Assembly (NCBI GenBank): GCA_026129865.1
Contig: JAHCHG010000001.1
Location: 248,001-312,000 of the forward strand
Direction: 5' to 3'
Length of the DNA: 64,000 nt
DNA from: Pyrinomonadaceae bacterium
GTDB taxonomy: Bacteria > Acidobacteriota > Blastocatellia > Pyrinomonadales > Pyrinomonadaceae
Shown here piece by piece: positions 27,800 to 36,430 of the stretch. The position numbers and the translations under genes were made by a program. Position 1 is the stretch's first letter, and every line of letters begins with the position of its first letter. The notes beneath the pieces are model-generated. The model was not told where the DNA came from, did no database searches, and worked only from the letters and a program-made list of their open reading frames with translations.

Positions 27800-28756
27800 T
27801 TAAATAAATAACGACGAAACGCTCGTCTCGTCATGAATCGATTTAATGCCCGATGCCAGCAATTTCGCCACACTGAGCACTTCGATCCTGCCTTCTTCAA
27901 GAAGTCCGAACGCCGATTCCCCAAGCGGTATCGTGTTCGTAACAATAATTTTTTTCAAATGCGATGCTGTCAAATTTTCGATCGCACTGCCCGAAAGAAC
28001 CGCGTGCGTAAAACACGCGTAAATCTCATTTGCGCCATTTTTAAACAGCGCTTCGGCGACCTTGCAGATCGTTCCGCCGGTGTCGCACATGTCGTCGATT
28101 ATCAAACAATTCTTGCCTTCGACATCGCCGACGACATTCATCACCTCGGCGACATTTGCCTTTTCACGGCGCTTATCGACAAGCGCCAAACCGGTATCGA
28201 GCCGCTTCGCGTATGCGCGCGCGCGTTCCGCGCCGCCCGTGTCAGGAGTTACAACGATCAAGTTCTCGATCGGATTCTCCTGAAAATACTTTACAATGAC
28301 CGGCGCGGCAAATAAATGATCGACCGGAATGTCGAAAAATCCTTGAATCTGAGAAGCGTGCAGATCGATCGTTAAAACTCTCTGCGCGCCGGCTTTTGCG
28401 ATCAAATTTGCGATCAACTTCGACGCGATCGGAACACGCGGTCTGTCTTTCTTATCCGAACGCGCATATCCGAAATACGGAATTACAGCAGTTACCCGTT
28501 CGGCTGAAGCCCTTCGAAATGCATCGAGCATTATCAAAAGCTCCATTAAATGCTGGTCGGTCGGAGGACACGTCGGCTGAATGATGAAAACATCGGCGCC
28601 GCGTGCATTTTCCTCGATCTGAAAATTAAATTCGCCGTCCGAAAATCTTCCGGTACTCGCCCGTCCAAGATCGCAGCTTAGATGATGACAGATCTCTTCT
28701 GCCAGCATCGGATGCGCGTTTCCCGAGAAGATCTTTATATTGCCTGTTACGCTCAT
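27800..28756 (-). CDS. prs: Ribose-phosphate pyrophosphokinase
   Basis: A 318-residue PRPP synthase, supplying nucleotide, His and Trp synthesis. N-terminal FSGNAHPMLAEEI, the flexible-loop region YFGYARSDKKDRPR, TIDLHASQIQGFF, and the PRPP-binding LIIDDMCDTGGT. Length is normal for class I enzymes. Confidence 0.97.
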   Translation of the reverse strand: MSVTGNIKIFSGNAHPMLAEEICHHLSCDLGRASTGRFSDGEFNFQIEENARGADVFIIQPTCPPTDQHLMELLIMLDAFRRASAERVTAVIPYFGYARSDKKDRPRVPIASKLIANLIAKAGAQRVLTIDLHASQIQGFFDIPVDHLFAAPVIVKYFQENPIENLIVVTPDTGGAERARAYAKRLDTGLALVDKRREKANVAEVMNVVGDVEGKNCLIIDDMCDTGGTICKVAEALFKNGANEIYACFTHAVLSGSAIENLTASHLKKIIVTNTIPLGESAFGLLEEGRIEVLSVAKLLASGIKSIHDETSVSSLFI

Positions 28757-28827
28757 TCGTCAGCAGATATAAATAAATGACGAGCACCCTTGAAAAGTCT
28801 CAAGTTGCCCGTCCGTTTGCAAAAATG

Positions 28828-28899
28828 CTGGGGCGGAAGGATTCGAACCTACGCATGCCTGGACCAAAACCAGGTGCCTTACCACTTGGCTACGCCCCA
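28828..28899 (-). tRNA. tRNA-Gln (anticodon UUG)
   Basis: A 72-base cloverleaf: acceptor TGGGGCG/CGCCCCA, D arm with AGCCAAGTGGTAAGGC, anticodon stem CCTGG/CCAGG around TTTTGGT (anticodon TTG), and T arm GGTTCGAATCC. Discriminator G; CCA is not encoded. It sits between prs and ispE on the same strand, leaving only a few bases before ispE's end, so it may be processed from a shared transcript. Confidence 0.96.
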
Positions 28900-28907
28900 A
28901 TAAAATT

Positions 28908-29816
28908 TTATCGTTGAAGCAAACTCTCGACCGTTTTCAACGATTCCAGATACTGACTTCGCGAGATCGTGCGCACGCTGTTCACACGCATCGACCTATT
29001 CTGCGAAAATGCGTCCGCAGCGGTCAAAAGTTCTTCCTTATTTTCAAACACGGCAAAAACGCTTGCGCCGCTCCCGGACAATAAAGCGTGTTTCGCGCCA
29101 AACTCAACTAACTTTTCCTTAACGTGCCCGATCTCCGGATGGACCTCAAACACTGAACTTTCAAAGTCGTTTTTCAATTCCGTATGCCGTAAATTCAGCT
29201 CCAAAGCCTCCCGACGGCAAATTTGAAGAATACTTTTTGAGTCTGTTTTTGTCAAGCGCCGCGCGTTAACGCGGGCGAACGCATCGGCGGTCGAGACCTT
29301 AACGGGCGGAGTGATGATAAGCATTTGTTCTGCAGCGATGTCGTCCAACGATTCGACGTCAGTTCCGCGACCGGCACCGAGCACAGTTCCGCCATATAAA
29401 AAGAATGGAACGTCCGATCCTATTTCCGCTCCGGTCGACCTAAGTTCTTCGAATTCAGCAGGAATCTGCCAGAGTTTTGACAGACCTAAAAGCGCTATCG
29501 CTGCGTTTGAAGACCCGCCGCCAAGCCCGCCCGGCGCCGGAATTCGCTTTTCAAGGTGAATTCGCGCTCCTTTCTCAACTGAAAATTTTTCCCTTAAATG
29601 CCTGGCAGCTCTAAAGATAAGATTTGATTCGCCGATAGGCATCGTGGGGTCGCTGCATGTAAGGCGCACTTCACGATCGGGCTCAAAGCTGATCGTATCG
29701 TGCAGCGACACAGTTTGAAAAACCGTGCAAAGCTCGTGAAAACCATCCTTTCGTTTTCCTCTGATCTTCAGAAGCCAGTTGATCTTTGCAAATGACGGAA
29801 GCGAAAATGAAGGCAT
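28908..29816 (-). CDS. ispE: 4-diphosphocytidyl-2-C-methyl-D-erythritol kinase
   Basis: A 302-residue GHMP kinase of the MEP isoprenoid pathway. FAKINWLLKIRGKRKDGFHEL at the N-terminus (in parts) is the family signature, and PGGLGGGSSNAA is the ATP-binding loop. A GSGASVFAVF motif lies near the end. The ATG at 29816 gives normal length; an upstream in-frame extension would run through the terminator of the next gene and is rejected. Confidence 0.95.
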   Translation of the reverse strand: MPSFSLPSFAKINWLLKIRGKRKDGFHELCTVFQTVSLHDTISFEPDREVRLTCSDPTMPIGESNLIFRAARHLREKFSVEKGARIHLEKRIPAPGGLGGGSSNAAIALLGLSKLWQIPAEFEELRSTGAEIGSDVPFFLYGGTVLGAGRGTDVESLDDIAAEQMLIITPPVKVSTADAFARVNARRLTKTDSKSILQICRREALELNLRHTELKNDFESSVFEVHPEIGHVKEKLVEFGAKHALLSGSGASVFAVFENKEELLTAADAFSQNRSMRVNSVRTISRSQYLESLKTVESLLQR

Positions 29817-29830
29817 TTCAAGAGAATAGC

Positions 29831-29869
29831 AAAAAAAAAGAAAAAGGATGATCTCTGACCTCATCCTTT
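29831..29869 (-). terminator. Terminator after the CAP-domain gene
   Basis: On the - strand AAAGGATGA pairs with TCATCCTTT around a nine-base loop, followed by a long T run. It lies about 40 bp past the CAP gene stop and just upstream of ispE's ATG. Confidence 0.85.
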
Positions 29870-29908
29870 CTCTCCGGAGTGCGAATCGGTTTCCGTTTCG
29901 CCTAAAAG

Positions 29909-30559
29909 CTATTTTCTGACCACGAATACCTGTGTAAAGTAGTAGGTTTTTCCGTCCGCAGCGACGGCAACGCCGACACCGGTTTCCTTCCATTTGCTGC
30001 TCAAAAGATTTTCGCGATGCGATTGCGACTGCATCCATCGAAGAACCGCGAATTCGACCGGATTCTCATAACCGCGATTGTATGCGATGTTCTCGCCGAT
30101 GCTCCGCCAGTCCCTGATCCCTAGTGAATCAGCGCGGTCATTGACCATTAAACCGTCGAGACCTTGATGGCTGAAAAAGTTGTTCAACGCCATATTTGCC
30201 GAATGAACCCGCGCTACCCTTGCAACGTCTTCATTCCACTCGACCGGCTTGAGTCCGTTTTGAACGCGTTTTTCGTTGAGCAAACGGAACGCCTCGCGCT
30301 CGAGTTCGGCGATCGTAAGTTTCGCCGTTTCAGCTTTTAACGGAACCGGTACGGCGACATCGTCGTTTTCGCGTTCCGGAACAAAAATGCGCGGACGCGT
30401 TCGGAGTTTTGATCCGACGAATTCCGAACCGGCGGAAAAATTGCTTCTATATTGAGTGATCTGTTTGTCCAGCTGAGGAAAAACGGTCGCGGGAATTAAG
30501 AGCAGAAGAGTAAAGCTGAGTAGAAACTTCGCACAGTTTACGATGGATCGTAAGTTCAT
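29909..30559 (-). CDS. Secreted CAP-domain (SCP-like) protein
   Basis: 216 residues. Signal peptide (LLSFTLLLLIPATVFPQ), a linker of about 70 residues, then a bacterial CAP domain: EAFRLLNEKRVQNGL, WNEDVARVARVHSANMA, FSHQGLDG, SIGENIAYN, and WMQSQSHRENLL. His and Glu residues of the CAP cavity are present. Its role outside the cell is unknown. ATG 30559 follows GTGAGG. A second CAP gene lies at 49382. A candidate c-di-GMP riboswitch covers its leader. Confidence 0.88.
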   Translation of the reverse strand: MNLRSIVNCAKFLLSFTLLLLIPATVFPQLDKQITQYRSNFSAGSEFVGSKLRTRPRIFVPERENDDVAVPVPLKAETAKLTIAELEREAFRLLNEKRVQNGLKPVEWNEDVARVARVHSANMALNNFFSHQGLDGLMVNDRADSLGIRDWRSIGENIAYNRGYENPVEFAVLRWMQSQSHRENLLSSKWKETGVGVAVAADGKTYYFTQVFVVRK

Positions 30560-30567
30560 TAATAACC

Positions 30568-30658
30568 TCACTTCGGTAATCTGACCATCTCAAATGTTTT
30601 TGAGATTCACGATTTTGCGTCGCCGCATCACTACGGAGTTGCCTTTAGTCGGTCAAGG
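30568..30658 (-). promoter_or_regulatory. Candidate c-di-GMP-I (GEMM) riboswitch in the CAP gene leader
   Basis: On the - strand the leader contains AAAGGCAA, a short hairpin CCG/CGG, then GACGCAAA, then a strong hairpin ATCTCA/TGAGAT, and finally GATTACCGAAG just before the ribosome binding site GTGAGG and the ATG. GGCAA, GACGCAAA and TTACCG in this order and spacing are the conserved blocks of GEMM-I RNAs. An outer pairing TGACC/GGTCA encloses both hairpins, and the same 5' CCTTGACC could instead pair with the ribosome binding site. The first hairpin lacks the usual GNRA loop, so this needs covariance support. Confidence 0.5.
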
Positions 30659-30809
30659 TTTTTGGTAAATTTTATTCGGTTAAACCTGTTAAGGCTTTTT
30701 AACCTAGTATAAAAAAAGAGCCAATGGCGGATGCATTCCAAAAAAAAGATGAGTCTTGATCGTAAGCAAAACACGGTCGAAACCCATTCTTCATAGATTT
30801 GCGAAAAGG

Positions 30810-32876
30810 CTATTTTGTCGCCTTTCCGCCCAATTTTGTTTTAATCCGGGCAGTTTCCACTGTGTCGGTTGAAAGCTTAAGTGCCCGCTGCCAATTTTGC
30901 TTTGCAGCATCGGTTTTTCCGAGCTTCTGGTAAACATCACCAAGATGTTCCAGAATCGTCGCGGAAGCGGGATCTAGTTTTGCAGCTGCTTTCAAATGTT
31001 TCTCAGCTTCCGGATAATTTTTGAGCTTGAAATACGCCCATCCCAAACTGTCCAAAAATGAAGGATTGCCGGGCGAAACTTCCAGCGCTTTTTGTATCAG
31101 CGCAAGTGCTTCTTCGAGTTTTTCATCGCGTTCCAGCAGAAAGTATCCTAAATTATTGAGCGCAAACGGATTGTTAGGCGAAATTTCCAGAACTTCTCGA
31201 AGTTCGCGTTCGGCACCGGCATGATCACCGGACATTTGTAGTGCCGTCGCGAGCGTGACCTTTGCAATTTGCTGGCGCTCGACACCTTTCGCCATTGCCA
31301 GCGCCGCGCTCGCGGAAATTACTGCGTCTCTGCCGCGATTAGCCTGGCTGTAAAGACTTGAAATTACAAGCTGATTTGTAAAATCATCGACCGCGACCAG
31401 ATTTCCGCCGGCTGTTCCTGCGGCGTTTTGTTTCGAAATATCTCTTAAAAGTGCGACGCCCTGATCGACCTTTCCGCTTTCGGTAAGTATTTCTGCTTCC
31501 TGCCGGTAAAGATCGTAGCTTTGAGGCGCTTTGAGCCGCGCAGCACGGACAGCCTGCAGCGCTTCGGTCCGCTGTCCATTTTCGCGATAAAAATCGATCA
31601 GGTTTTTATCTGCAAAGAGATCGTCGCTGCCGAAAAGAAGCGATGCGCGGTCGATCGTTTTCTTTACATCGGCGGGGCGATCAGCCTGTTTATAAGTTTG
31701 GATCAGCTTTTCAAAGATGACTTCGGAAAATTGCCGGTCAAGATCGGTAACCGGCTTGTTATTTTCGATTTTTAGAAAGGTAAAAGCGTGATTATAAGCA
31801 ACGATCGCGTCGTTTATCCGGTCGTTCGAAAGATAAAGATCGCCGAGCGAAAGCTGTAAGTTGATCGCCGAAAACTTGTTGCTTTCGGACAGCCTCGCAG
31901 CAGCTTCGGAAAATATTTTCGCAGCTTCGTCGATCTGTCCATTTCCGGCGCGAACTTCTGCAAGCAATGTAATCAAGGCGACATTGTCAGGGTTTGCAAA
32001 GATCGCTTGCTGCAGCGCTTCTTCTGCGCTCGCAGCCGTTTTCGGATCGGCAGATTCGATAGCGCGGCTGAGAAGTTCGATCGCAACGTCATCATTCGGG
32101 TTGTCGCCGATCGCACGGCTCAGTATCTCAACAGCCTCACGGTATTCCCCGGTTTTGACAAGCGCATCGCCAAGTTTTACCAGCGCGGCTTCCGGCGATA
32201 GATCTGCCTGTCCCATAATTCCGCGGTAAAAGTTTTGATCGAGCGGCGTCGCCGAAGAAAGCCATTTTTTGAGTGCGCTAATACGCTCCGCCGGCTGGTC
32301 GAGCTCTTCATAAAACTCGCTCAGGAATGCGTACGCTTCGGCATTTCTCGGGTCGAGCCGCGCGATTTCCTTCCATTCCGAAACGGCGAGTTCCGCATTC
32401 GGTTTATCGAGCGTGCCGCGGTTCAGCCGGCTTAGATGAGTGTAAAGCCGTGCCAGCACTAAATGCCCTCCGAAATTGTTTTTATCGAGCGATACAGCTT
32501 TTTTTGCAAGACGAATCACCTCGTTCACATCGTTCGGCGGCGATTTATAGGTCAGCTCAGCAAGCGCTGTGTAGCCTTCTGCAAGCGTCGGGTCTAGCTC
32601 GATAGCCTTTAAAAAGGATTCTTTCGCGAGTTTTGTCCCGAGTGCGACACTGCCGCGCGAACGCGGATCGCTTAAGCTCCAAATATATCTTTGACCTTCA
32701 AACAACTTTGCATAAGCCTCTTCGCGCCGCTCGCGCGGAATAGACGCGTTAAAATTAGGCGTACTTTTCGCTTCGGGTTTGACCGGTGTCGGAGTTGCCG
32801 AAGGCGCGGTTTGCGCGCTTACGGAAACAAAAGAAAACACCAAAACGAGCGCTAATGCAATAAATAATCTTGTCAT
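30810..32876 (-). CDS. Secreted tetratricopeptide-repeat protein
   Basis: 688 residues. Signal peptide (LFIALALVLVFSFVSVSAQ), a Pro/Thr linker, then about a dozen TPR units across the whole length, clearest at the end (NPFALNNLGYFLLERDEKLEEA, then SLGWAYFKLKNYPEAEKHL, shown in part, and HLGDVYQKLGKTDAAKQNW). It is probably a periplasmic or surface scaffold. ATG 32876 gives a clean signal peptide; an ATG six codons earlier overlaps the upstream gene. A short AAAGGC/GCCTTT hairpin spans the stop codon. Confidence 0.8.
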   Translation of the reverse strand: MTRLFIALALVLVFSFVSVSAQTAPSATPTPVKPEAKSTPNFNASIPRERREEAYAKLFEGQRYIWSLSDPRSRGSVALGTKLAKESFLKAIELDPTLAEGYTALAELTYKSPPNDVNEVIRLAKKAVSLDKNNFGGHLVLARLYTHLSRLNRGTLDKPNAELAVSEWKEIARLDPRNAEAYAFLSEFYEELDQPAERISALKKWLSSATPLDQNFYRGIMGQADLSPEAALVKLGDALVKTGEYREAVEILSRAIGDNPNDDVAIELLSRAIESADPKTAASAEEALQQAIFANPDNVALITLLAEVRAGNGQIDEAAKIFSEAAARLSESNKFSAINLQLSLGDLYLSNDRINDAIVAYNHAFTFLKIENNKPVTDLDRQFSEVIFEKLIQTYKQADRPADVKKTIDRASLLFGSDDLFADKNLIDFYRENGQRTEALQAVRAARLKAPQSYDLYRQEAEILTESGKVDQGVALLRDISKQNAAGTAGGNLVAVDDFTNQLVISSLYSQANRGRDAVISASAALAMAKGVERQQIAKVTLATALQMSGDHAGAERELREVLEISPNNPFALNNLGYFLLERDEKLEEALALIQKALEVSPGNPSFLDSLGWAYFKLKNYPEAEKHLKAAAKLDPASATILEHLGDVYQKLGKTDAAKQNWQRALKLSTDTVETARIKTKLGGKATK

Positions 32877-32886
32877 TTGAATTTCT

Positions 32887-33363
32887 TTAAACATCTTGTA
32901 AATTGACGACGATCTTTTCCCAAACGCTTCTCCTCGGGAAATTGATCAAAAACAGAACAAGCGCCACTGCGCCAAATGTAAACATCTCGGTTTTAACGCC
33001 GCCGAGAACGGCTATCAGAAAACCGATTATTGCAATGATCTCCGCCATGGCGCCTAAAATAACCGCATTACCCTGAAGCATCGTTGTAACACCGCGAATT
33101 CCCCTTAAGATCGCAGCGGTTTTCAGCCGGTCCCAGCGGAGCAGCATACGACGGAGGACAAAGCTCGTTATCGCGATAAAAATCACGCCGACGCGAAGCG
33201 ACATCATAGATTCGTCAGAGATCGCATAATCCTTATTCGCGGAGATCAGCCAGCCGGCGGCGATCAAGGCGATCGTAAAGCCGATCTGAACGTAAAATAT
33301 TATAGCCGTAACTCTATATTTTTCGCTCAGAATTTTTAGATTCTCTGGAGAAATTCCGGTCAT
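32887..33363 (-). CDS. Membrane protein of unknown function
   Basis: 158 residues with four hydrophobic segments (about 20-40, 55-80, 95-115 and 120-145) and a soluble basic N-terminus. Its end overlaps or abuts the start of the TPR protein gene, suggesting co-expression. No family recognised. Confidence 0.6.
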   Translation of the reverse strand: MTGISPENLKILSEKYRVTAIIFYVQIGFTIALIAAGWLISANKDYAISDESMMSLRVGVIFIAITSFVLRRMLLRWDRLKTAAILRGIRGVTTMLQGNAVILGAMAEIIAIIGFLIAVLGGVKTEMFTFGAVALVLFLINFPRRSVWEKIVVNLQDV

Positions 33364-33373
33364 ATAAATCAAT

Positions 33374-33410
33374 AGGTCGGAACCTTTTTTACAACGTGAA
33401 GTTCCGACCT
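33374..33410. repeat. Inverted repeat between the BamD-like and membrane protein genes
   Basis: AGGTCGGAAC and GTTCCGACCT, a perfect 10 bp inverted repeat around a 17-base loop. It sits 38 bp past the BamD-like stop and just before the next - strand ATG. On the - strand no T run follows; on the + strand one does. It could be a weak terminator or a leader structure. Confidence 0.55.
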
Positions 33411-33447
33411 TTCCCTATTTTTCAAATCAAAACCGCGTTTTGTAAAT

Positions 33448-34920
33448 TTACTGCTGCGGTTCCTGTTTTGCCGAAATTACGGTTGTCAACGATTTCGGTA
33501 TCTGAGATTCACTGATATCGCCCTGGTTTTCAATGATCTGATCGATCAATTCGAATTTTGTTTTATCAAAGTCATCGGTCATCAAAACACCGTCTTTATC
33601 AATCGTCAGTGGGTAAATTCCAAAAAGCTCGTTCTTAAAATTTTGAAAGAACGAAACATCTTCCGGCGGCATCACCTTCATCCGTTCCGGATTCGGTTCC
33701 GGCACCGTCGCGCCGATCAATTCCAGCTGTTCCTTTGATTTAGCGACCCATTCGCTGTTCGGATAATCCCGGACGAGACGCTGAAAAAAGCGTGCCGCCT
33801 GATCGGTTTCTTCTTCGATCAAATACGTAACAGCAAGTTTATAAAGCGCCTCGTCCATAAAACTGAATTCCGGATATTTTTCCAAAATTTCATTGTAGCG
33901 GGATTGCGCGCCTTTCAATCCGCCCTTCTTATAATCGACGGATTGTTTGTAGTAGTAATTGGCGATGTAAAGATTATGCAGACCGAGATTGTCCTGAACT
34001 TCCTTTAACCGGGCTTCCGCTTCGCTTCTTAGCGGCGAATTCGGATATTGCTGAAGCATCGCTTTGAGACGCTGTTCGGCGATCTTAGCAGGTGTGATTT
34101 CTCTGTCCGGAAGACCGATGCGGCGCATTTGCGATTCCGCGATCTTCAAAAGAACGCGATCCGCAAGCGGATGTGTCGGGAAAAACGTCAACCAATCCTG
34201 ATAGGCAGCGGAAGCCTGAATTAACGCGCTTGTCGAACCTTCCAGATAAAACGAATCCGCAACGGCGAGTTTCGCCATCGGCAAATAAGGTGAATCCGGA
34301 TAGGTTGTAATAATGGTTTGGAAAAGAAGACGACCGACGTCGTAACGATTCTTTCGAATATTGCGCGTTGCCTCGATAAAAAGTTCGCGGTCTCGCCCGG
34401 GAACGACATTACCGATCAGTTCGTCATATTCATCGTTTCCGCCGCCGCCGAATATTCCCAAAAATTTCTTTTTCTTTTTGATCTCACGCGGTTTGCCGAC
34501 ATCGGAAACCGGATTTGCGCGGCTCTCTGCAGTTTCCAAAAATGTCCGGTCAACGCGCGCTTGAAATTCGGAAACGCGTTCTTCGAGACTGTCGACATCG
34601 GACACTTCATACTGTTCCGCACGGTCGACTTTTCCCCACAGATTGTTGACTTCCGATTTAAGATTTCCCGCTTCTTTATCTAAAGATTTCAATCGATTAA
34701 GCGGCGAATCCAGCGAATCTTTGTCTTCATCGCTTTCTTTTTTCGTTACCGAGATCGTGCTGTCGAGAGACTTTCTGATCGCATCGAGCTTTTGCCGCAT
34801 GATCTCCAGCCGCTGAAGCGGCGACGATGACGATCTATTTCCCTGCGCAAACGACGGGACCGCCAAAGCGAGCAGAATCATCGCAAGAACGGCGATCAAA
34901 CTCTTTTTCTGAAAAAACAT
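33448..34920 (-). CDS. BamD-like outer-membrane assembly protein with coiled-coil N-terminus
   Basis: 490 residues. Signal peptide ending VPSFAQ, then a long Leu/Lys/Glu/Asp-rich coiled-coil stretch (about 30-150), then TPRs of BamD type: YDVGRLLFQTIITTYPDSPY, DWLTFFPTHPLADRV, and YNEILEKYPEFSFMDEALYKLA (in part). BamD works in beta-barrel protein insertion at the outer membrane and is normally a lipoprotein of about 250 residues. Here there is no lipobox Cys and the N-terminus is extended, which also recalls CpoB. The exact role is therefore open. Confidence 0.75.
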   Translation of the reverse strand: MFFQKKSLIAVLAMILLALAVPSFAQGNRSSSSPLQRLEIMRQKLDAIRKSLDSTISVTKKESDEDKDSLDSPLNRLKSLDKEAGNLKSEVNNLWGKVDRAEQYEVSDVDSLEERVSEFQARVDRTFLETAESRANPVSDVGKPREIKKKKKFLGIFGGGGNDEYDELIGNVVPGRDRELFIEATRNIRKNRYDVGRLLFQTIITTYPDSPYLPMAKLAVADSFYLEGSTSALIQASAAYQDWLTFFPTHPLADRVLLKIAESQMRRIGLPDREITPAKIAEQRLKAMLQQYPNSPLRSEAEARLKEVQDNLGLHNLYIANYYYKQSVDYKKGGLKGAQSRYNEILEKYPEFSFMDEALYKLAVTYLIEEETDQAARFFQRLVRDYPNSEWVAKSKEQLELIGATVPEPNPERMKVMPPEDVSFFQNFKNELFGIYPLTIDKDGVLMTDDFDKTKFELIDQIIENQGDISESQIPKSLTTVISAKQEPQQ

Positions 34921-34958
34921 AATTACCTCAAAATAAAATCACAAATAATTTCTGTCGT

Positions 34959-35621
34959 TCAAACCCACACCGTTCCGGCTTCGATCAATTCTTTAACTGA
35001 CTCGGTCGGCGTTCGCTTACCGAAGACTGCAGAACCGGCTACGATTATTTCCGCGCCGGATTCAACGATCTCGCCGATGTTTCCGGCATCAATGCCGCCG
35101 TCGATCTCGATCTTTGTCGCAAGTCCGCGTTCGTCGATCATTGCCCTTAGGCGCCGAAGCTTATCTACCATTGTCGGGATAAATTTCTGTCCGCCAAAAC
35201 CAGGGTTTACCGACATTAAGAGAACAAAATCCGCATACGGCAGACATTCTTCAAGATGAACGAGCGGCGTTCCGGGGTTTATAGCAATTCCAGCCTTTCC
35301 GCGGGCATCGCGAATCGCCGTTAACGTCCGCTGCAAATGAACATCCGCCTCAACATGAACTGAAACCATATCCGCGCCGGCTTCGACAAATTTCGCAGCG
35401 TAATTTCCCGGATCTTCGATCATTAAATGGGCATCGATCGTCATTTCCGTGACCTTGCGAACCGATTTTAGCACCGGCAAGCCGACGGTTATATTCGGTA
35501 CGAATTGACCGTCCATCACATCGAAATGGAGAACGGTCGCGCCGCCTTTTTCTATTGCGGCTATTTCTTCGCCCAATCTTGAAAAATCGGCGGAAAGTAT
35601 TGAAGGTGCTATCTCAAACAT
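34959..35621 (-). CDS. rpe: Ribulose-phosphate 3-epimerase
   Basis: A 220-residue TIM-barrel enzyme of the pentose phosphate pathway. PSILSADFSRLGEE at the start, HFDVMDGQFVPNIT with the metal-binding His and catalytic Asp, DAHLMIEDPG, MSVNPGFGGQKFI, and EIDGGIDAGN. Normal length. Followed closely on the same strand by nothing but a short gap to the BamD-like gene. Confidence 0.96.
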   Translation of the reverse strand: MFEIAPSILSADFSRLGEEIAAIEKGGATVLHFDVMDGQFVPNITVGLPVLKSVRKVTEMTIDAHLMIEDPGNYAAKFVEAGADMVSVHVEADVHLQRTLTAIRDARGKAGIAINPGTPLVHLEECLPYADFVLLMSVNPGFGGQKFIPTMVDKLRRLRAMIDERGLATKIEIDGGIDAGNIGEIVESGAEIIVAGSAVFGKRTPTESVKELIEAGTVWV

Positions 35622-35630
35622 TCGTAAAAA

Positions 35631-36332
35631 TTAAGGCGTCTTGCGCGGTCGCGTTCCGCTATCGGCGGGCGGCGTGTTCGGTTTCTTGTCTGCCGGCTTT
35701 TTGCCGTCGTTCTTGTTCTCCGCCGGTTTGTCGGCACCCTTCGGAGCAGTTTGTTTGTCGCCGCCGGTCGCAGGCTTCTTATCATCGCCCGCCGACGTTT
35801 TCTCGCCGGAGTCCGCCGCTTTCTTATCGGACGAATCCTTTCCTGAATCATCCGTAGAACTGTTCGCTACAACATCGCGAGTTTTCGAACTCTTCTTTTT
35901 GTTGGAATTATCGTTGGTCGTAGACTTTTTAGGTTTGTCAGAGATCAATTCTTCTATCTTTTCAATATCGTCTTCTTCGTCGTCCTTTTTGATCGTGTCC
36001 GGAACGACGCCGTTCGGATTCTGCTTGCTGACGACGACCAGGATCATTTGACCCGTTTTAACCGTTTCGCCCGCTTTTGGAAGCTGTTCCAGGATCGTAT
36101 TTTGTTTCTGGTCGCTAAATCGCTCCGCGCGGCGTTTTATCTTTAATCCGAGCGAAGCTAGTTCGTCCTCGCTTATATTCAGATCCTTGCCGACGAGGTC
36201 GGGAACCTTTATTTCCTCGCCCTGCAGCGACATATAAACAACGCCGCCCATTCCGAAAAGGAATGTTGCAGCCAAAACGCCGACAATTACCAATTTTCCT
36301 AACGCCGCCGCGCTTGATTTTACTAAACTCAT
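35631..36332 (-). CDS. PASTA-domain membrane protein with disordered tail
   Basis: 233 residues. One membrane helix (about 13-35), one PASTA domain (about 42-105: KVPDLVGKDLNISEDELASLGL, shown in part, to ILVVVSKQ), then about 120 residues of low-complexity Lys/Asp/Ser/Pro sequence. PASTA domains bind peptidoglycan or muropeptides; this one has no kinase part. It lies nine bases before rpe and after rsmB, so the three may be co-transcribed. Confidence 0.8.
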   Translation of the reverse strand: MSLVKSSAAALGKLVIVGVLAATFLFGMGGVVYMSLQGEEIKVPDLVGKDLNISEDELASLGLKIKRRAERFSDQKQNTILEQLPKAGETVKTGQMILVVVSKQNPNGVVPDTIKKDDEEDDIEKIEELISDKPKKSTTNDNSNKKKSSKTRDVVANSSTDDSGKDSSDKKAADSGEKTSAGDDKKPATGGDKQTAPKGADKPAENKNDGKKPADKKPNTPPADSGTRPRKTP

Positions 36333-36430
36333 TATTTACCGGATCAAAAAAGATCGAACCAAAATTACGCGAAATTCTATCATTTTTTCGTAGAAGTAAC
36401 GAATTCCAAGCCTGATTTTAAATGCCCTGC

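Noticed and set aside
29817-30038. N-terminal extension of IspE
   Set aside because: It would run through the terminator of the CAP gene and has no family similarity; IspE begins at 29816.
35641-36051. 136-codon open frame opposite the PASTA protein tail
   Set aside because: Mirror of the low-complexity Lys/Asp/Ser tail; gives a Phe/Ser/Leu-rich string with no family likeness.
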